A stretch of 64,000 nucleotides of DNA from Crocinitomicaceae bacterium (GTDB lineage: Bacteria; Bacteroidota; Bacteroidia; Flavobacteriales_D; Crocinitomicaceae): assembly GCA_029238665.1 (NCBI GenBank), contig JAQWFQ010000012.1, positions 155,714 to 219,713 of the forward strand, in the 5' to 3' direction. Positions 26,365 to 35,124 of the stretch are shown here, one piece after another. The position numbers were made by a program, and so were the translations under genes. A model generated the notes under the pieces. That model saw nothing but the letters and a program-made list of their open reading frames with translations. It was not told where the DNA came from and made no database searches. Positions within the stretch are counted from its first letter, which is position 1, and every line of letters starts with the position of its first letter.

Positions 26365-27017
26365 TGAAGGTTTTCTCACAAATTATCTCGTGGGTATTTA
26401 TGCCTCTCTTTATGCCTATTTACGCATTGTTACTCGTAATGTTTATTCCGGCAGAAGAACAACAGTTTTATGGGTTAGAATGCCTAGACTGCATTTACCT
26501 TTTAAGTTTTCAGGTTAAGAAAGCCTTGCTTTATATGTTTATGATTTTCTGTGTTATTGCACCAGGAATTTCATTTATGCTATTGAAAAGAAATGGCGTA
26601 ATCAACACCCTAAGTATGGAGACAAGGGCTGAAAGAACAGCGCCTATTATCATCATGTTTATTTATTGTTTAGGATTATATTTAATGCTCACATATACTA
26701 CAAATACAGTTACCCTACCGAAATTTATTTATTCCTTGGCATTATCGGGAGTAATTGTTACGGGCTTATTTGTTTTACTCAACCAGTGGAAAAAGGTAAG
26801 TATACATGCTGCTTCAGCGGGGATGTTTACAGGATTCATATTGGCATATACCAGCTTTAATTTAAAGTTTGGAATTGGAATGTTCATAGGGTCAATACTA
26901 ATATCCGGAATCGTAATGACGGCTCGAAGTTACCTTCAAAAACACACAATGCAAGAGCTCATAGTGGGTTGGTTTACAGGAGTGTTCATCACATTTATAG
27001 TGAACTACTTTTATTGA
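26364..27017 (+). CDS. Six-helix integral membrane protein, PAP2-like tail
   Basis: 217 residues from a GTG that shares its G with the rpoN stop. About six membrane segments are visible. A central polar motif (METRAERTAP) and IHAASAGMFTGFILAY followed by ARSYLQKHTMQELIVGWFTG recall the C-terminal half of membrane phosphatidic acid phosphatase-like proteins, but the full PAP2 signature is absent. Known as a conserved hypothetical in Bacteroidota; function unknown. Coupled in translation to rpoN. Confidence 0.6.
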   Translation: MKVFSQIISWVFMPLFMPIYALLLVMFIPAEEQQFYGLECLDCIYLLSFQVKKALLYMFMIFCVIAPGISFMLLKRNGVINTLSMETRAERTAPIIIMFIYCLGLYLMLTYTTNTVTLPKFIYSLALSGVIVTGLFVLLNQWKKVSIHAASAGMFTGFILAYTSFNLKFGIGMFIGSILISGIVMTARSYLQKHTMQELIVGWFTGVFITFIVNYFY

Positions 27018-27059
27018 TAAGTCGTAAAAAATAATTACTTTTATACAAAACAAGGTAAG

Positions 27060-27980
27060 ATGAAAACACTATTTACAATATTGACTTTTTTATATGCAAG
27101 TACTGCGTGTTATAGCCAGAATGACACAATAGCGGCACAAGACACAAATACCTACCGCATCGTAAAGACAGATGGAAGCGAGTTGGTTGGTAAGATCATT
27201 AGTCAAAATGAACGGGAGGTTCTTTTTGTTACAAAATATACGCGTCAGTTTTATATTCCCCAACATGTTATTAAGGAGATCATTGTGCTGGATAATTCAG
27301 ACTTTAATCATAATGGAGAGTTTGTTGGTGAGGATAAATTTGCTACACGCTATTTTATTACAACCAATGGATTGCCGATAAAAAAGGGTGAACACTATGT
27401 TCAATGGAACTTGTTTGGCCCAGACTTTCAATTTGGACTAGGCAAGAATTTTGGTGTTGGTGTTATGACTTCATGGTTAGGAATGCCAATAATTGGAACG
27501 GTAAAGAAAAGTTGGGAGCTTGGTGAACGCGCTCAGTTTGCAGTGGGAGGTTTAGCTGGATTTGGCTCATGGGCAGCTCCTGATTGGGGATTAGCCTTGC
27601 CTTTTGGAACATTGTCTTTTGGAGACCGATCAGCCAACATTGCAATCTCAGGTGGCTATGGTGCTGTATGGCAAGATGGAGATGTAAATGGCCGAGCTAT
27701 CACTAGTCTTGCGGGTATGGTAAAGGTTTCACCAAAAATAAGCATCGTTTTTGACTCGTTTATTATGCTTCCAGGGAAAAGTATAGAACACACAGAGTAT
27801 TATCCAGATGGTTCATATACTTATACGAACCGTCGACCAGGATTCGCATTATTGATCCCTGGAATTCGATGGCATCAAAGTGAGAACAAGGCCATTCAGT
27901 TTGGGTTTAGTGGTGTAATTACAGATGGTGAGGTTATACCTGTGCCAATTCCTATGGTACAGTGGTACAGAACACTTTAG
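27060..27980 (+). CDS. Secreted hypothetical protein, possible outer-membrane protein
   Basis: 306 residues. A signal peptide (ends ACYSQ) is followed by a small domain with YRIVKTDGSELVGKIISQNEREVLF, a pattern seen in Bacteroidota Sm-like beta domains, and then by a glycine- and aromatic-rich beta-strand region (NFGVGVMTSWLGMP, FAVGGLAGFGSWA, ANIAISGGYGAVW) suggestive of a barrel, ending VPMVQWYRTL-like. No enzyme motif. Alone between the rpoN pair and the broken gene. Confidence 0.6.
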   Translation: MKTLFTILTFLYASTACYSQNDTIAAQDTNTYRIVKTDGSELVGKIISQNEREVLFVTKYTRQFYIPQHVIKEIIVLDNSDFNHNGEFVGEDKFATRYFITTNGLPIKKGEHYVQWNLFGPDFQFGLGKNFGVGVMTSWLGMPIIGTVKKSWELGERAQFAVGGLAGFGSWAAPDWGLALPFGTLSFGDRSANIAISGGYGAVWQDGDVNGRAITSLAGMVKVSPKISIVFDSFIMLPGKSIEHTEYYPDGSYTYTNRRPGFALLIPGIRWHQSENKAIQFGFSGVITDGEVIPVPIPMVQWYRTL

Positions 27981-28076
27981 GCTGTTCGTTTTACAAAAAG
28001 AGAGTGTTTTCTTGGTGTGTAATCATAGAGTATTGTGTGCAACGAGTAAGGGTTAATTAATTTAAGTATCTTAACT

Positions 28077-28874
28077 ATGCATACTCAAATTTCAAAATTG
28101 TTTTTTAGTCTAATTATAATAGCGGTTTCGTTATTCACATATTTGTTTGTATTCGAGACTAAAGTCTATGACGCCCTCTCTCAAGAAGACCATATTATTG
28201 AATATTTGAGCTCATTATTTCTCTTACTTTCGAGTGTTATTTTTTTGAAAGTAATTTTTTATTCAAGAAATCACAATCTAACGAATGGTAAATGGGTAAC
28301 CGTTTTATTTATAGCTGTATCCACACTATTTTTTTTAGCTGCTGGCGAATAAATTAGCTGGGGGCAACGAATATTTAATTTCTCAACCCCAGAGTACTTA
28401 TTGTCAATAAATGATCAAAATGAATTTAATTTTCACAATATAGACAAGAAGTTTTTTGATAGATTGTTGGATCGAATTACTATCGTGTTTATTATGATTA
28501 CCTCTATTCTTGTAATGCTTAAAAAAGAGAAAGTTATAGGGGTCAAAGTTCCGGGAACATATATTATATGTGCTTTTGCAATTACGGTATTTTATAGACA
28601 AGGTAGTGGATTAAACTTTTATCATCTTGTTTACATTCCTTTGATAGGGTTGCTTATACAGGCATTTTCAAATAAAGTAAAACAAACGATATTAGCTGTA
28701 ATAATCATGTTGATAGTTTCATTTTTAATCCCAATTATACATACTAAGTATTATCATTTATTTCCATTACACAACAACAGTGCAAATGAATTTAAAGAAT
28801 TTCTTTTTTGCCTTTGTTGTTTTGCTTATTCGTATGGGATTATGAATCAAAAAATAGTACAGAAAACCCGATAG
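28077..28874 (+). pseudogene. Membrane protein gene interrupted by one in-frame stop
   Basis: Two open stretches in the same frame (28077-28352 and 28401-28874) are separated only by a TAA at 28350-28352, after which the frame remains open. The joined product would be about 265 residues with at least six membrane segments. Around the stop it reads AAGE-stop-ISWGQRIF; related proteins that I recall carry GEEISWGQR here, so a GAA or GAG codon appears to have become TAA. The rest shows no decay, so the lesion may be recent, an error, or read through. Function of the family is unknown. Confidence 0.75.
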
Positions 28875-28926
28875 AAAGTAAAACTTCAATAACAAAAAGC
28901 ATTAAATAACGACTCAAGCTAAAACG

Positions 28927-30639
28927 TTAAGCTACAACTTGAATTGTCAGTACATCATCCGTTTTTGTAACCTTTGTTAAGCCATGCTTCCCAAGCCCTT
29001 TAACGCCTTTGTCCCACTGCTTGTTTGACAAACCTGCAGCCTCTTTCAGCGTGTTCAATTCCATGGATTGTTCTTTCGAAAGAATATCAAAAATCAACTG
29101 TTCATTTTCAGATAAGTCAGGACCTTGTTTACCAAAAACTTCAGGCCTCATTTGAGGGAATAAAATAACCTCTTGTATAGACTCATTATTGGTTAAGAAC
29201 ATAATTAAACGATCTATTCCTATCCCTAATCCAGATGTAGGGGGCATACCATATTCCAATGATCTTAAAAAGTCGTAATCAACAAATTCTCCAGCTTCAT
29301 CATCTCCTTTAGCAGCTAGTTTTAACTGTTCTTCGAAGCGTTCTTTTTGATCGATAGGGTCATTTAACTCTGTATAAGCGTTGGCCAATTCTTTACCACA
29401 AATCATTAGCTCAAAACGTTCTGTCAAACTCGAGTCGTCTCTGTGCTCTTTACAAAGTGGAGACATTTCTTTTGGATAGTCAGTAATGAATGTTGGTTGG
29501 ATATAGTTCCCTTCACATCGTTCACCAAAAATTTCATCAATCAGTTTGCCTTTACCCATTGTTTCATCAGCAGCAATTCCATTTGCCAAACACCAAGTAC
29601 GCAACTCTTCTTCTGTTTTATCCTTGATATCGAATGAAGTGAAATCAATAATTGCTTGACGCATTGTAACCCTTTGATACGGAGCTTTAAAGTTTATTTT
29701 ATGCGCTCCAAAAGTAGCTTCAGTAATTCCATTTACAGCAATAGCACAATGTTCTAAAAGTTGTTCAGTGAAATCCATCATCCAGTTGTAGTCCTTATAA
29801 GCTACATAAATTTCCATCATAGAAAATTCAGGATTATGGGTTCTGTCCATCCCTTCGTTTCGGAATGTTTTTGCAAATTCAAAAACACCATCAAACCCTC
29901 CAATTAAGGTTTTCTTTAAATACAACTCACATGCAATTCTTAAATACATGGACACATCTAACGAGTTGTGGTGTGTAATAAATGGACGAGCAGCAGCGCC
30001 TCCAGGTATTGGTTGTAAAATAGGGGTCTCTACTTCATGGTACCCTCTCTCCACAAAAAAAGAACGCATGGCATGCATTAATTTTGATCGCTTTATGAAT
30101 ACCTCCTTTACATGTGGGTTTACAACTAAATCTGCATAACGTTGTCTATAACGCATTTCTGGATCTGTAAATGCATCGTGGATGTTTCCTTCAGCATCTG
30201 TTTTAGGAAGTGGTAATGGTTTTAACGATTTACTTAAGAGGCAAATTTCACTAACTTTAATTGATGTTTCACCAACCTTTGTTTTAAAAACGGTTCCTTT
30301 GATCCCTACGAAATCACCGAGGTCCATTAGTTTTTTAAATACCGTATTGTAGTGTGTTTTATCTTCACCAGAACATATTTCGTCACGATTAACGTAAACT
30401 TGAATTCGTCCTTTTGAGTCTTGAATTTCAGCAAAAGAAGCCTTCCCCATATCGCGTTGAGACATCATTCTACCTGCAATACAAACTTCTTTACCTTCTT
30501 GAAAGTCCTGTTTTATAGCCGTCGAATAATCTGTTACTGGATATAATGCTGCTGGATATGGGTTAATACCTAAATCGCGCAATTTTGTCAACTTTTCTCT
30601 ACGTTGAATCTCTTGATCTGAATGTTCGATTGTGCTCAT
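28927..30639 (-). CDS. lysS: Lysyl-tRNA synthetase (class II)
   Basis: 570 residues. OB-fold domain (VCIAGRMMSQRDMGKASFAEIQDSKGRIQVY begins it), then class II core with motif 2 (TFRNEGMDRTHNPEFSMME) and motif 3 (GLGIGIDRLIMFLTN). About 65 residues beyond the usual end (SENEQLIFDILSKEQ to TIQVVA) form a winged-helix-like extension that is common in Bacteroidota LysRS and not in E. coli. It charges tRNA-Lys. Promoter element lies 17 bases upstream of the ATG. Confidence 0.96.
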   Translation of the reverse strand: MSTIEHSDQEIQRREKLTKLRDLGINPYPAALYPVTDYSTAIKQDFQEGKEVCIAGRMMSQRDMGKASFAEIQDSKGRIQVYVNRDEICSGEDKTHYNTVFKKLMDLGDFVGIKGTVFKTKVGETSIKVSEICLLSKSLKPLPLPKTDAEGNIHDAFTDPEMRYRQRYADLVVNPHVKEVFIKRSKLMHAMRSFFVERGYHEVETPILQPIPGGAAARPFITHHNSLDVSMYLRIACELYLKKTLIGGFDGVFEFAKTFRNEGMDRTHNPEFSMMEIYVAYKDYNWMMDFTEQLLEHCAIAVNGITEATFGAHKINFKAPYQRVTMRQAIIDFTSFDIKDKTEEELRTWCLANGIAADETMGKGKLIDEIFGERCEGNYIQPTFITDYPKEMSPLCKEHRDDSSLTERFELMICGKELANAYTELNDPIDQKERFEEQLKLAAKGDDEAGEFVDYDFLRSLEYGMPPTSGLGIGIDRLIMFLTNNESIQEVILFPQMRPEVFGKQGPDLSENEQLIFDILSKEQSMELNTLKEAAGLSNKQWDKGVKGLGKHGLTKVTKTDDVLTIQVVA

Positions 30640-30656
30640 AAAATTTATTAAGTGAG

Positions 30657-30664
30657 CAAAGATA
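30657..30664 (-). promoter_or_regulatory. -7 promoter element of lysS
   Basis: On the minus strand TATCTTTG, an exact TAnnTTTG match, 17 bases before the lysS ATG. No TTG at normal spacing. Confidence 0.5.
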
Positions 30665-30758
30665 AGGATTTACGCAGAATCACGAAGGTTTCTTGCACAT
30701 CTGTTATACAATTCACATTTAGTAACGAATAATAAAGAATTCGAATTATCTTTACACT

Positions 30759-31298
30759 ATGGATTTTGATACGATAAAGGCATTACATATCATTTTTGTG
30801 GTAAGTTGGTTTGCAGGACTCTTCTATATCGTTCGTTTGTTTGTCTATCATACCGAAGCACAAGAAAAGGATGAGGTTGAGAAAAGAATTCTTTCCACCC
30901 AGTTTGAAATCATGGAAAAGCGCCTTTGGTGGATTATCACAACTCCGGCAATGGTTTTAACGCTCGTTTTCGGAACGTGGATGATTGTTTTAAATACTGA
31001 TTACTACCTCCAGGCGAGTTGGATGCATATAAAATTATCCTTTGTAGCGTTGTTGTTAGTTTATCATTTTGTATGTCAAAAAATCCTTTTTAATTTCACG
31101 AAAGGAAACTTTAATTGGAAGTCAGGGTCATTGAGATTATGGAACGAAGTTGCCACCCTATGCCTGGTCGCAATTGTCTTTTTGGTGTCATTGAAAGACG
31201 CCATGAACTGGATTAAAGGAACAGTCGGTTTTTTTGCAGTAGCTGTCGGACTAATGATTTTGATAAAAATATATAAGCGACTTAGAACACCAAATTAA
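30759..31298 (+). CDS. hemJ: HemJ-like protoporphyrinogen IX oxidase (CopD family)
   Basis: 179 residues with four to five membrane segments. The HemJ pattern is present: IKALHIIFVVSWFAGLFYIVRLFVYH, with the first conserved His at 10, then EKRLWWIITTPAMV and SWMHIKLSFVALLLVYH with the conserved Lys. HemJ oxidises protoporphyrinogen IX in heme synthesis and binds heme. A near-consensus -7 element (TATCTTTA) ends four bases before the ATG. Divergent from lysS. Confidence 0.82.
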   Translation: MDFDTIKALHIIFVVSWFAGLFYIVRLFVYHTEAQEKDEVEKRILSTQFEIMEKRLWWIITTPAMVLTLVFGTWMIVLNTDYYLQASWMHIKLSFVALLLVYHFVCQKILFNFTKGNFNWKSGSLRLWNEVATLCLVAIVFLVSLKDAMNWIKGTVGFFAVAVGLMILIKIYKRLRTPN

Positions 31299-31321
31299 AC
31301 ACCAATTAATTAGAAAATAAG

Positions 31322-32098
31322 ATGTACAACAACTTACTTGTAGCACAAAAAGGACAAATCAACACAATCACAATTAATCGTCCAAAGCAATTAAATGCGC
31401 TGAATAAAGAAACGATAGAGGAATTGCATAAAGCCATTCAGATGGCAGACCAAGATTCAAATACTGGGGTTATTATTTTAACAGGCTCGGGAGAAAAATC
31501 GTTTGTAGCAGGTGCTGATATTAAGGAGTTTGCAGACTTTACAATTGCGCAGGGAGGAGAACTAGCTCAGAAAGGACAAGAAATTCTTTTTTCATTTATT
31601 GAAAATTGCTCAAAGCCGGTTATTGCCGCTGTTAATGGATTTGCATTGGGTGGAGGGCTTGAACTTGCAATGTGTGCACATATTCGAGTGGCATCGTCTA
31701 ATGCAAGAATGGGCCTACCAGAGGTTGGCTTAGGTGTTATACCGGGTTATGGAGGAACACAACGATTGGCGCAACTAGTTGGTCGTGGAAAAGCAAACGA
31801 ATTGGTTTTTACGGCAGGTATGATTAAGGCAGACGAGGCCTTAACATGGGGCTTAGTAAACCATGTTGTTGAATTGGGTGAGTTAATGGCTAAAGCGGAA
31901 GAGATTGCCGGTCGCATTTTAAACAATTCAGGGACTGCAATTGCTTCGGCAATTCGGGCGGTTAATGCAAATTATATGGATAGCGTTAATGGATATGATG
32001 TCGAAATTGAAGAATTTGGCAAGTGTTTTGGAACAGCAGACTTTAAAGAAGGAACAACAGCCTTTTTAGAAAAAAGAAAACCTAATTTTAGAAAATAA
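31322..32098 (+). CDS. Enoyl-CoA hydratase/isomerase family protein
   Basis: 258 residues. Crotonase motifs: the oxyanion-hole segment FVAGADIKEF, AVNGFALGGGLELAMCA, and the two catalytic glutamates in GLPEVGLGVIPGYGGTQRL. Both hydratase Glu positions are present, supporting true enoyl-CoA hydratase activity in fatty acid or amino acid breakdown in the cytoplasm. It starts 24 bases after hemJ and stops directly before the flippase start. Confidence 0.92.
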   Translation: MYNNLLVAQKGQINTITINRPKQLNALNKETIEELHKAIQMADQDSNTGVIILTGSGEKSFVAGADIKEFADFTIAQGGELAQKGQEILFSFIENCSKPVIAAVNGFALGGGLELAMCAHIRVASSNARMGLPEVGLGVIPGYGGTQRLAQLVGRGKANELVFTAGMIKADEALTWGLVNHVVELGELMAKAEEIAGRILNNSGTAIASAIRAVNANYMDSVNGYDVEIEEFGKCFGTADFKEGTTAFLEKRKPNFRK

Positions 32099-33553
32099 TT
32101 GAATCCGCTGAAGAGTTTATTGGGGCAAACAGCCATTTATGGGTTACCGACAATTGTCGGGAGGCTATTGAATTATCTGCTGGTACCACTTTATACACTC
32201 GTTTTGCCTGCGGCAGAATATGGAAAGGTTTCTGAAATTTATGCTTGGGTAGCTTTTTTAATTGTCTTGCTTACTTTTGGTATGGAGACAGCCTTTTTTA
32301 AGTTTATAAATGCTAAAGAAGATAAGGCTGAGGTTTTTCGAAACAGTTTTTTAACGGTCATTGGCTTTAATGTTGTTTTCCTGATAAGTGTACTGCTTTT
32401 CAGTCAGCACATAGCCAATGCTATGTTGTACTCTGAGCATAGTGTCTACATTATATTATTGGCCATAATTGTAAGTATCGATGCTACTTCAGCGCTTCCT
32501 ATGGCTAAGTTGCGTGCAGAGAAAAAAGCGAAGAAATTTGCCGTGATTCATTTTGTGGCAATCGCTGTAAATATTGCACTGAACCTGATTTTTCTGTATG
32601 GATTTTTTGACAAAGCGCATCCAGAGGAGGGAGTTCTTTTTATTCTGATTGCAAACTTGGTGTCGTCGCTTATAAAACCTCTTGGAACGTATAAAGATTA
32701 CATTGGACTTAAATTGAGGTACAGTTCGGAATTAGCGCGCGAAATGTTCACGTACGCATTGCCATTGGTTATTGCAGGTTTTGCAGGGATAATCAATGAA
32801 ACAATTGACCGTGCAATGCTTAAGCATGTATTGTATAACCGAGGAGGATTGACATTAAGGGAGGCAGAAACACAGCTGGGTATTTATAGCGCGTGTTATA
32901 AATTGGCTATGATTGTTACAATTTTTTTACAGGCATATCGCTATGCTGCAGAGCCTTTTTTCTTTGCCCAAGAGAAAGAGAAAGACAGTAAACAGATGTA
33001 TGCCAAAATCATGAACTACTTTGTAGCTTTTGTGTGTCTTGTATTTATTATGGTAAGTTTGAATATTGATGTTTTCAAGCATTTTATCCGAAGTGAAGAG
33101 TTTTGGGTAGGGTTAGGCGTTGTTCCAATATTATTGATGGCGAATGTTTTCTATGGCATTTATCTAAACCAATCGATTTGGTATAAATTAAGCGGACAGA
33201 CAAAATATGGTGCGTTTATAGCAATTGGTGGCGGGCTTGTTACAATTCTGATCAACCTTATTTTTATCCCAATTTATGGTTTTTGGGCAAGCGCATGGGC
33301 TACGTTAATTGTATATGCAAGTCAAATGTTAGCCTCCTATTTTTTGGGACAAAAACACTACCCTATAAACTACAATTTGCGAAAATTTGCGCTTTACTTG
33401 GGCCTTGCTTTGCTTTTGTTTTTAGTGGGGTTTACTGTCAATTTGGACCCGGGATTCTTTTCGTGGAACAAGTTCATTTTTCACAATGGTTTAGTGCTAC
33501 TTTATATTTTTGTAGTTTGGTTCATTGAGAAGCCAAATAGTCAAAAAAGCTAA
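32099..33553 (+). CDS. Polysaccharide flippase-like membrane protein (MATE/PST superfamily)
   Basis: 484 residues from a TTG directly after the preceding TAA; no ATG exists before the first conserved segment (LLGQTAIYGLPTIVGRLLNYLL), so the TTG is the likely start. About fourteen membrane segments. Motifs typical of Wzx-like lipid-linked oligosaccharide flippases include LYTLVLPAAEYGKVSE and ETIDRAMLKHVL. It would move a lipid-linked glycan across the inner membrane. Substrate unknown; no glycan cluster is adjacent. Confidence 0.87.
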   Translation: MNPLKSLLGQTAIYGLPTIVGRLLNYLLVPLYTLVLPAAEYGKVSEIYAWVAFLIVLLTFGMETAFFKFINAKEDKAEVFRNSFLTVIGFNVVFLISVLLFSQHIANAMLYSEHSVYIILLAIIVSIDATSALPMAKLRAEKKAKKFAVIHFVAIAVNIALNLIFLYGFFDKAHPEEGVLFILIANLVSSLIKPLGTYKDYIGLKLRYSSELAREMFTYALPLVIAGFAGIINETIDRAMLKHVLYNRGGLTLREAETQLGIYSACYKLAMIVTIFLQAYRYAAEPFFFAQEKEKDSKQMYAKIMNYFVAFVCLVFIMVSLNIDVFKHFIRSEEFWVGLGVVPILLMANVFYGIYLNQSIWYKLSGQTKYGAFIAIGGGLVTILINLIFIPIYGFWASAWATLIVYASQMLASYFLGQKHYPINYNLRKFALYLGLALLLFLVGFTVNLDPGFFSWNKFIFHNGLVLLYIFVVWFIEKPNSQKS

Positions 33554-33619
33554 CGATTGAACGTTAGTAACTTATTTCTAAACACGTAGTTTTAGGTATG
33601 TTCAACAAGCTAAAATGCT

Positions 33620-33627
33620 TATTTTTG
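33620..33627 (+). promoter_or_regulatory. -7 promoter element of the dut operon
   Basis: TATTTTTG, exact TAnnTTTG match, ends 19 bases before the dut ATG. No clear -33 element. Confidence 0.5.
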
Positions 33628-33646
33628 GTAGCATACTAGAATAAGC

Positions 33647-34081
33647 ATGAAAGTTAAAATAATCAACAAATCAAAGCATACGTTACCAGCGTATGAAACA
33701 TCGGCATCTGCAGGCTTAGATGTGCGTGCAAATATTGATAAACCGATTACCTTAAAACCACTAGAACGTACCCTGGTTAAAACCGGGTTGTTTATGGAAA
33801 TCCCAGTTGGGTTCGAATGTCAAGTTCGACCAAGAAGTGGATTGGCTTTGAAAAAAGGGGTTTCTGTGCTGAATGCTCCAGGAACCGTTGATGCAGATTA
33901 TCGTGGTGAAGTTGGTGTAATCTTAATTAACCTTTCAAATGAAAGCTTTGTTGTAGAAGATGGAGAGCGAATTGCTCAACTTGTTTTTGCAGAGGTGAAA
34001 CAAGCTCGTTGGGACGAAGTTCTTGAGCTTACTGAAACCGACCGCGGTGAAGGTGGGTTTGGGAGTACAGGAGTTAAATAA
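33647..34081 (+). CDS. dut: dUTP diphosphatase
   Basis: 144 residues. All five trimeric dUTPase motifs are seen: [44 protein letters not shown] and the P-loop-like [10 protein letters not shown]. It hydrolyses dUTP to dUMP and keeps uracil out of DNA. First gene of a five-gene plus-strand operon with a sugar nucleotidyltransferase, TPR lipoprotein, DUF4292 and EnvC-type protein, an order seen across Bacteroidota. Confidence 0.96.
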   Translation: MKVKIINKSKHTLPAYETSASAGLDVRANIDKPITLKPLERTLVKTGLFMEIPVGFECQVRPRSGLALKKGVSVLNAPGTVDADYRGEVGVILINLSNESFVVEDGERIAQLVFAEVKQARWDEVLELTETDRGEGGFGSTGVK

Positions 34082-34104
34082 ATCGAATTTTATAAAAAGA
34101 AAAA

Positions 34105-35124
34105 ATGAAAATTATAGTTCCAATGGCAGGTCGCGGAAGTAGACTTAGGCCACACACACTAACAGTTCCCAAGCCATTAGTTCCAGTTGCTGGACAGCCG
34201 ATTGTAAACCGATTGGTAAAAGACATTGCGGAAGTGGTAGGTGAGCAAGTAGACGAGGTAGCTTTTATTTTAGGAGACCCTGCTTTTTTTGGAGATGATG
34301 TCGTTAAAAACTTGATTGAACTTGCAGAAGGAATAGGCGCAAAGGCCTCTATCTATCGTCAAGATGAACCACTTGGAACAGGGCATGCAATTATGTGTGC
34401 TGAAGAATCGTTGTCAGGACCTGCAGTAATCGCATACGCAGACACGTTAATTCAGGCAGACTTTGAATTAGACCCAAGCGCTGATGCCGTAATTTGGGTT
34501 AAACAAGTGAGTAGCCCTGAGGCCTACGGAGTTGTGCAACTGAATGAAAATAAAGAGATTGTTGAGTTGGTCGAAAAACCTGCTGAATTTATTAGTGATT
34601 TAGCAGTAATTGGAATTTATTATTTCAAAGAAGTTAGCCAGCTTAAAGTAGAGTTACAATCAGTAATCGACAACAACATTATTCATGGTGGAGAATATCA
34701 AATCAACGACGGAATAAAAGGAATGATGTCGAAAGGTAAGGTTTTTAAAACCGGTCAGGTTTCTCAGTGGATGGATTGTGGGAACAAGAAGGTTACCATT
34801 GAAACAAATGCTCAGGTATTAGAGAACGATGCAAAGAAAACAAACCCGGTAATTCCAGAATCAGTTATACTGGAGAATTCAATTATAATTCAACCTTGTT
34901 TTATTGGTGAAAATGTGCAGTTAACAAATGCTGTAGTTGGGCCACATGTTTCTATTGGGAGCAATAGTGTGGTGACAGATGGTGTGGTTAAAAACTCAAT
35001 AATTCAACATTCAACAGTAATCAAGAATGCAATTTTAAAAGATTCAATGATTGGTTCAAATGTCAATTATGATGGATTGGCGCGCGATTTGAGTCTAGGA
35101 GATTATACAACTGTAAATGGGTAA
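34105..35124 (+). CDS. Sugar-nucleotide nucleotidyltransferase with beta-helix tail
   Basis: 339 residues. The N-terminal Rossmann-like domain starts with the pyrophosphorylase motif AGRGSRLRPHTLTVPKPLVPVAG, followed by GTGHAI and YADT. From about residue 250 the chain has hexapeptide repeats (IILENSIIIQ, VVGPHVSIGSNSVV) of a left-handed beta helix. It joins a nucleoside triphosphate to a sugar-1-phosphate; whether glucose, mannose or another sugar cannot be decided. Overlaps the next gene by eight bases. Confidence 0.88.
   Translation: MKIIVPMAGRGSRLRPHTLTVPKPLVPVAGQPIVNRLVKDIAEVVGEQVDEVAFILGDPAFFGDDVVKNLIELAEGIGAKASIYRQDEPLGTGHAIMCAEESLSGPAVIAYADTLIQADFELDPSADAVIWVKQVSSPEAYGVVQLNENKEIVELVEKPAEFISDLAVIGIYYFKEVSQLKVELQSVIDNNIIHGGEYQINDGIKGMMSKGKVFKTGQVSQWMDCGNKKVTIETNAQVLENDAKKTNPVIPESVILENSIIIQPCFIGENVQLTNAVVGPHVSIGSNSVVTDGVVKNSIIQHSTVIKNAILKDSMIGSNVNYDGLARDLSLGDYTTVNG

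Noticed and set aside
33550..33567. Hairpin CTAACG/CGTTAG at the flippase stop
   Set aside because: Perfect six-pair stem, but no T-run follows, so not a convincing terminator.
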